Position numbers and translations under genes: made by a program. A stretch of DNA of 7,284 bases from DASQDN01 sp035630195 (GTDB taxonomy: Bacteria; Acidobacteriota; Terriglobia; Bryobacterales; Bryobacteraceae): positions 1 through 7,284 of the forward strand of contig DASQLD010000294.1 in the NCBI GenBank assembly GCA_035630195.1, in the 5' to 3' direction. Positions 5,729-7,284 of this stretch are shown here, one piece after another. The notes under the pieces were generated by a model, which did no database searches, was not told the DNA's origin, and worked only from the letters and a program-made list of their open reading frames with translations. Position 1 is the stretch's first letter. Every line of letters begins with the position of its first letter.

Positions 5729-6148
5729 TCAGTCTAGCTTCCCGCGTCTCAGCAACTCAGATCGCAATTCGAGGCGGCCGGCGTCGTTCATGGTTAGCAG
5801 TTGCGCCGTCGCTCGACCGACCGGCGTACGTCCTTCGACTCTCATCCCTCGAAACCGAAAATGATCAAGCCATTTGTCACGTCTTGGGTGGAAGAGGGGT
5901 ACTAGCGCACCCGTCTCCGGATCGACTCCGGTGAGGTTCGGACCCTTCTTTAAGTTGCAGCGCTGGCAAGCCAGTGCGAGGTTTTCAAGCTCCTCGAGCC
6001 CACCATGCTGCCTGGAAAGGATGTGTTCGACGTGGTGTGTTAAGTCGCAGTGCTGCTGACGCAGCGGGCAATATTCGCAACGGTTATCCGCATGCCGTCG
6101 GACACATCTCGTGTGGCAGCATCCACCACTAGCCGGGATTGGATCCAA
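5729..6148 (-). CDS. HNH endonuclease domain protein
   Basis: This 139-aa protein carries a zinc-stabilised HNH (beta-beta-alpha-metal) nuclease fold. CEYC (C24, C27) and CQRC (C61, C64) give the four zinc cysteines. The catalytic region reads HHVEHILSRQHGG (38-50, H42 the likely general base), with LENLALACQRCN (54-65, N56 and N65) and KKGPNLTG (67-74). The second half (FHPRRDKWLDHF at 86-97, then GRTPVGRATAQLL) is typical of the roughly 140-aa free-standing HNH proteins of Acidobacteriota, Cyanobacteria and Chloroflexota. Family members usually reach CEYC after a shorter N-terminus, and the first 15 residues here (MDPIPASGGCCHTRC) look atypical. They come from the 20-nt overlap with the upstream gene. 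The family cuts DNA non-specifically or at short sites in other contexts, and no substrate is known here. All key residues are present. Confidence 0.9.
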   Translation of the reverse strand: MDPIPASGGCCHTRCVRRHADNRCEYCPLRQQHCDLTHHVEHILSRQHGGLEELENLALACQRCNLKKGPNLTGVDPETGALVPLFHPRRDKWLDHFRFRGMRVEGRTPVGRATAQLLTMNDAGRLELRSELLRRGKLD

Positions 6149-6389
6149 GCTGTCGCGCGGCTTTGAGCTTCAAGATAGAGATGAAGTCGGCAGCATTGAT
6201 GAAGGACTCATATTCGGTGCGTTCATCGTCGCTGAGCACACCGTCATTCGCCCGTTCTGCCAGGATATCGATCCGCGCCTGAACCGCAGGACCAATTTGA
6301 AATTCAGCCACCCGTTGCGCTGACTCATCGTCGAGGCAGCGACTGAAGGGCTCAAGGAGGGCGTCAAGCGGTGTGGCAATCGCACCCAT
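6129..6389 (-). CDS. Small acidic protein, partner of the downstream HNH endonuclease
   Basis: An 86-aa protein with no membrane segment or cysteine pair. Visible pieces are LDALLEPFSRCLDDESAQRV (8-27), GPAVQARIDILAERANDG (33-50), LSDDERTEYESFINAADFIS (52-71) and ILKLKAARQL (72-81). Short proteins with this 'VQARID.LA...N.G.L...ER.EYE..I.A.D.I..L..KAR' pattern recur directly upstream of free-standing HNH proteins in acidobacterial and cyanobacterial genomes (recalled pattern, not searched). I chose the ATG at 6389 because AAGG lies just upstream and relatives start close to 'LLEP'. Earlier in-frame starts at 6407 (ATG) and 6416 (GTG) would fall in or beyond a 9-bp inverted-repeat arm. Its 3' end overlaps the HNH gene by 20 nt, so production is probably coupled. 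It could inhibit or guide the nuclease, which is inference; no function is known. Confidence 0.8.
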   Translation of the reverse strand: MGAIATPLDALLEPFSRCLDDESAQRVAEFQIGPAVQARIDILAERANDGVLSDDERTEYESFINAADFISILKLKAARQLGSNPG

Positions 6390-6410
6390 ACACCTTGAGA
6401 GTAACATCAA

Positions 6411-6464
6411 GGGCACGGTTCCGAACGGAGAAAGAGCAGGCCCGAGCTAGCCCTTACCGTGCCC
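6411..6464. repeat. Perfect 9-bp inverted repeat between VOC gene and HNH module
   Basis: GGGCACGGT (6411-6419) and ACCGTGCCC (6456-6464) are exact reverse complements with a 36-nt spacer. They fill the gap between the VOC stop (6467) and the small-protein start (6389). The long spacer and missing T-run argue against a simple terminator. A long-range stem in the minus-strand transcript, or a paired protein-binding site, remains possible. Confidence 0.55.
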
Positions 6465-6466
6465 GG

Positions 6467-6826
6467 TCAGACTGCTTCTTTGGGGTCGGAACCAAAGCGG
6501 AGGATGTGTCCGTCCGGGTCACTTACCTTCATCTCAAGCGCCCAGGGATAGTTGACCGGGGCTTCGAGGATTGTGGCGCCTTTGGCTTTGTATTCTTCGT
6601 GAAGCGCCTCGGCATCCTCTACACCAATCCAGACCCAGGTTCCGGGGTGACCCTGGTCGCCTTCGCAGAGGTAAATGCCTGCTCCATCGCGGGTCACGAG
6701 GGTGAAATCGTCTCCGCCCCAATCGGCATTTTCGAACCCTAGAGTATTGACGTAGTAATCGACACTTTCGGCCATCTTCGACACATTCAGTATCGGGTTG
6801 GCGCCTTCGAATCTGGTCCGCGTCAT
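6467..6826 (-). CDS. VOC-family (glyoxalase/bleomycin-resistance fold) protein
   Basis: This 119-aa protein has the length of a single VOC unit built from two beta-alpha-beta-beta-beta repeats. Repeat 1 starts ANPILNVSKMAESVDYYVNT (9-28), continues LGFENADWGGDDF and ends GIYLCEG (50-56). Repeat 2 starts TWVWIGVEDAEALHEEYKAK (63-82), continues GATILEAPVNYPWALEMKV and ends DPDGHILRFGSD (103-114), the classic terminal signature. The fold occurs in glyoxalases, extradiol dioxygenases, epimerases and binding proteins that sequester bleomycin or fosfomycin. The sequence does not pick one, and the metal ligands of glyoxalase I are not obvious. It lies upstream of the small protein-HNH pair on the same strand, 77 bp away, and is divergent from the efflux adaptor with 57 bp between their starts. 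The start ATG gives the usual distance to the first strand. Confidence 0.9.
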   Translation of the reverse strand: MTRTRFEGANPILNVSKMAESVDYYVNTLGFENADWGGDDFTLVTRDGAGIYLCEGDQGHPGTWVWIGVEDAEALHEEYKAKGATILEAPVNYPWALEMKVSDPDGHILRFGSDPKEAV

Positions 6827-6831
6827 ATCAG

Positions 6832-6850
6832 TTTACAAAGTCTTACACAC
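6832..6850. promoter_or_regulatory. Divergent intergenic region with 10-bp-phased TTACA repeats
   Basis: The 57-bp spacer between the VOC gene and the efflux adaptor must hold control signals for at least one of them. TTACA occurs at 6833-6837 and again at 6843-6847, exactly 10 bp apart, so both face the same side of the helix. TTTACA (6832-6837) resembles a -35 for the plus strand, but no good -10 follows. On the minus strand TTTCAC (6857-6852) and TAAACT (6835-6830), 16 bp apart, are a weak possible promoter. Confidence 0.25.
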
Positions 6851-6867
6851 AGTGAAACGAGTCCGAA

Positions 6868-6886
6868 CATCTCATGAAGTGAGATG
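6868..6886 (+). promoter_or_regulatory. Hairpin or palindrome enclosing the efflux adaptor start codon
   Basis: CATCTCA (6868-6874) and TGAGATG (6880-6886) are perfect reverse complements around a 5-nt TGAAG loop. The ATG of the adaptor gene forms the last three bases of the right arm. The only Shine-Dalgarno-like purines (GAAGTGAG) fall in the loop and right arm. In RNA this stem could hide the start codon; in DNA it could be a regulator half-site pair. Both are inference. Confidence 0.45.
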
Positions 6887-7284
6887 ACTACGATTGTCCA
6901 GGAAGCTCCCAAAGTTTCGCAACTGAGACCTGTTCCTCCTCCTCCGCCGCGGAAGCGGTCGCGGAAGCCCTGGGTGTTTGCAGCGGTGGTCGTGCTATTG
7001 GCGGCCGTTGCGGCTGGGGTTTGGCGGTGGCAGGCGAAGGCGCCCGCGCCAGAGTGGGGTACCGCTGAGGTTCGACGCGGCACGATCACCAAGAGCATTA
7101 GCGCTACGGGGAAAGTGGACGCTTTGACCACGGTGAGCGTCGGAAGCCAAGTATCGGGCACGGTAGCGGAGATCTATGTCGACTACAACTCGCCGGTGAA
7201 GAAGGGGCAGATTATCGCAAAGCTCGATCCGTCGCAATTGCAGGCGCAGGTGACGCAGGCGACTGCCAATCAGTTGAGCGCGAC
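6884..7284 (+). CDS. RND/MacA-type periplasmic adaptor (membrane fusion protein), 5' part
   Basis: The frame is open from the ATG at 6884 to the right edge (133 codons), so only the N-terminus is seen. Residues 1-29 are cytoplasmic, with PVPPPPPRKRSRKP giving a proline and basic patch. Residues about 30-48 form one hydrophobic membrane anchor (WVFAAVVVLLAAVAAGVW). The periplasmic part begins TAEVRRGTITKSISATGKVD (60-79), followed by VSVGSQVSGTVAEIYVD (84-100), NSPVKKGQIIAKLDPSQLQA (102-121) and the start of an alpha-hairpin (QVTQATANQLSA). The 'ATGKVDAL..V.VG.QVSG' text resembles MacA, the adaptor that works with the MacB ABC transporter and a TolC-like channel to expel macrolides or other compounds. 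An adaptor for an RND pump is possible. Partner genes should lie just beyond the window. The start codon is inside a 7-bp palindrome, and TTG or GTG starts further in would cut the anchor. Confidence 0.9.
   Translation, partial: MTTIVQEAPKVSQLRPVPPPPPRKRSRKPWVFAAVVVLLAAVAAGVWRWQAKAPAPEWGTAEVRRGTITKSISATGKVDALTTVSVGSQVSGTVAEIYVDYNSPVKKGQIIAKLDPSQLQAQVTQATANQLSA

Noticed and set aside
6371..6742. A 123-aa plus-strand open frame opposite the VOC gene
   Set aside because: It is antisense to a complete VOC protein with clear family motifs and shows none of its own.
6823..7161. A 112-aa minus-strand open frame opposite the efflux adaptor
   Set aside because: It is antisense to an adaptor frame with a membrane anchor and conserved lipoyl-like motifs. 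Its composition is that of a shadow frame.
1..7284. CRISPR array, tRNA or rRNA gene, insertion sequence, phage attachment site or intrinsic terminator
   Set aside because: I saw no regularly spaced repeats, cloverleaf, transposase, long terminal inverted repeats or GC-rich stem followed by a T-run anywhere in the window.

Overview
The window is about 57-60% G+C and densely coded. It looks like chromosomal DNA from an Acidobacteriota bacterium of the Solibacter/Bryobacter kind, with Planctomycetota as the main alternative. The reasons are a DUF1549/DUF1553 ('PSCyt2/PSD1') surface protein beside a neutral-ceramidase-like protein, a short 'NG..S.GP.T.EGK..S..NA..HGL' protein, an HNH endonuclease with its small acidic partner, and an RND/MacA-type adaptor. 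This is inference from recognised families, since no marker gene or rRNA is present.

Positions 1-3834 (minus strand): three genes read right to left as a likely operon. The first is an uncharacterised 227-aa protein (3834-3151). Its 3' end overlaps by 79 nt a secreted neutral/alkaline-ceramidase-like protein (3229-1955), whose stop codon shares one base (TAATG) with the start of a secreted DUF1549/DUF1553 protein. That last gene runs off the left edge after 651 codons. The two exported proteins are probably made together by coupled translation and act outside the cytoplasm. The ceramidase-like protein keeps the zinc-site motifs but has Ala where true ceramidases have the catalytic Ser.

Positions 3835-4582 (plus strand): a 137-bp divergent spacer, then a compact type II toxin-antitoxin pair, vapB-vapC. 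An extended -10-like element and an imperfect palindrome lie over the vapB start codon.

Positions 4583-5098: no intact gene. Directly behind vapC are three copies of a 10-bp GCNGATA-type unit. They are followed by what reads as the decayed, deletion-compacted remains of an ArsR-family regulator and its usual SRPBCC/AHSA1 partner. Recognisable motifs of both appear in the right order but in different frames, with stops and missing middles.

Positions 5099-5674 (plus strand): an intact, well-preserved DUF4256 protein, which may once have been the third gene of the decayed operon.

Positions 5729-6826 (minus strand): a VOC/glyoxalase-fold protein, then an 86-aa acidic protein overlapping by 20 nt an HNH endonuclease. 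The last two look like a fixed two-gene module.

Positions 6884-7284 (plus strand): the start of an RND/MacA-type periplasmic adaptor, cut by the right edge. Its start codon lies inside a perfect 7-bp stem. I did not find a clearly new large system. The best leads are the regulator relic, the small protein-HNH pair, the two start-codon palindromes and the probably non-ceramidase exported protein.
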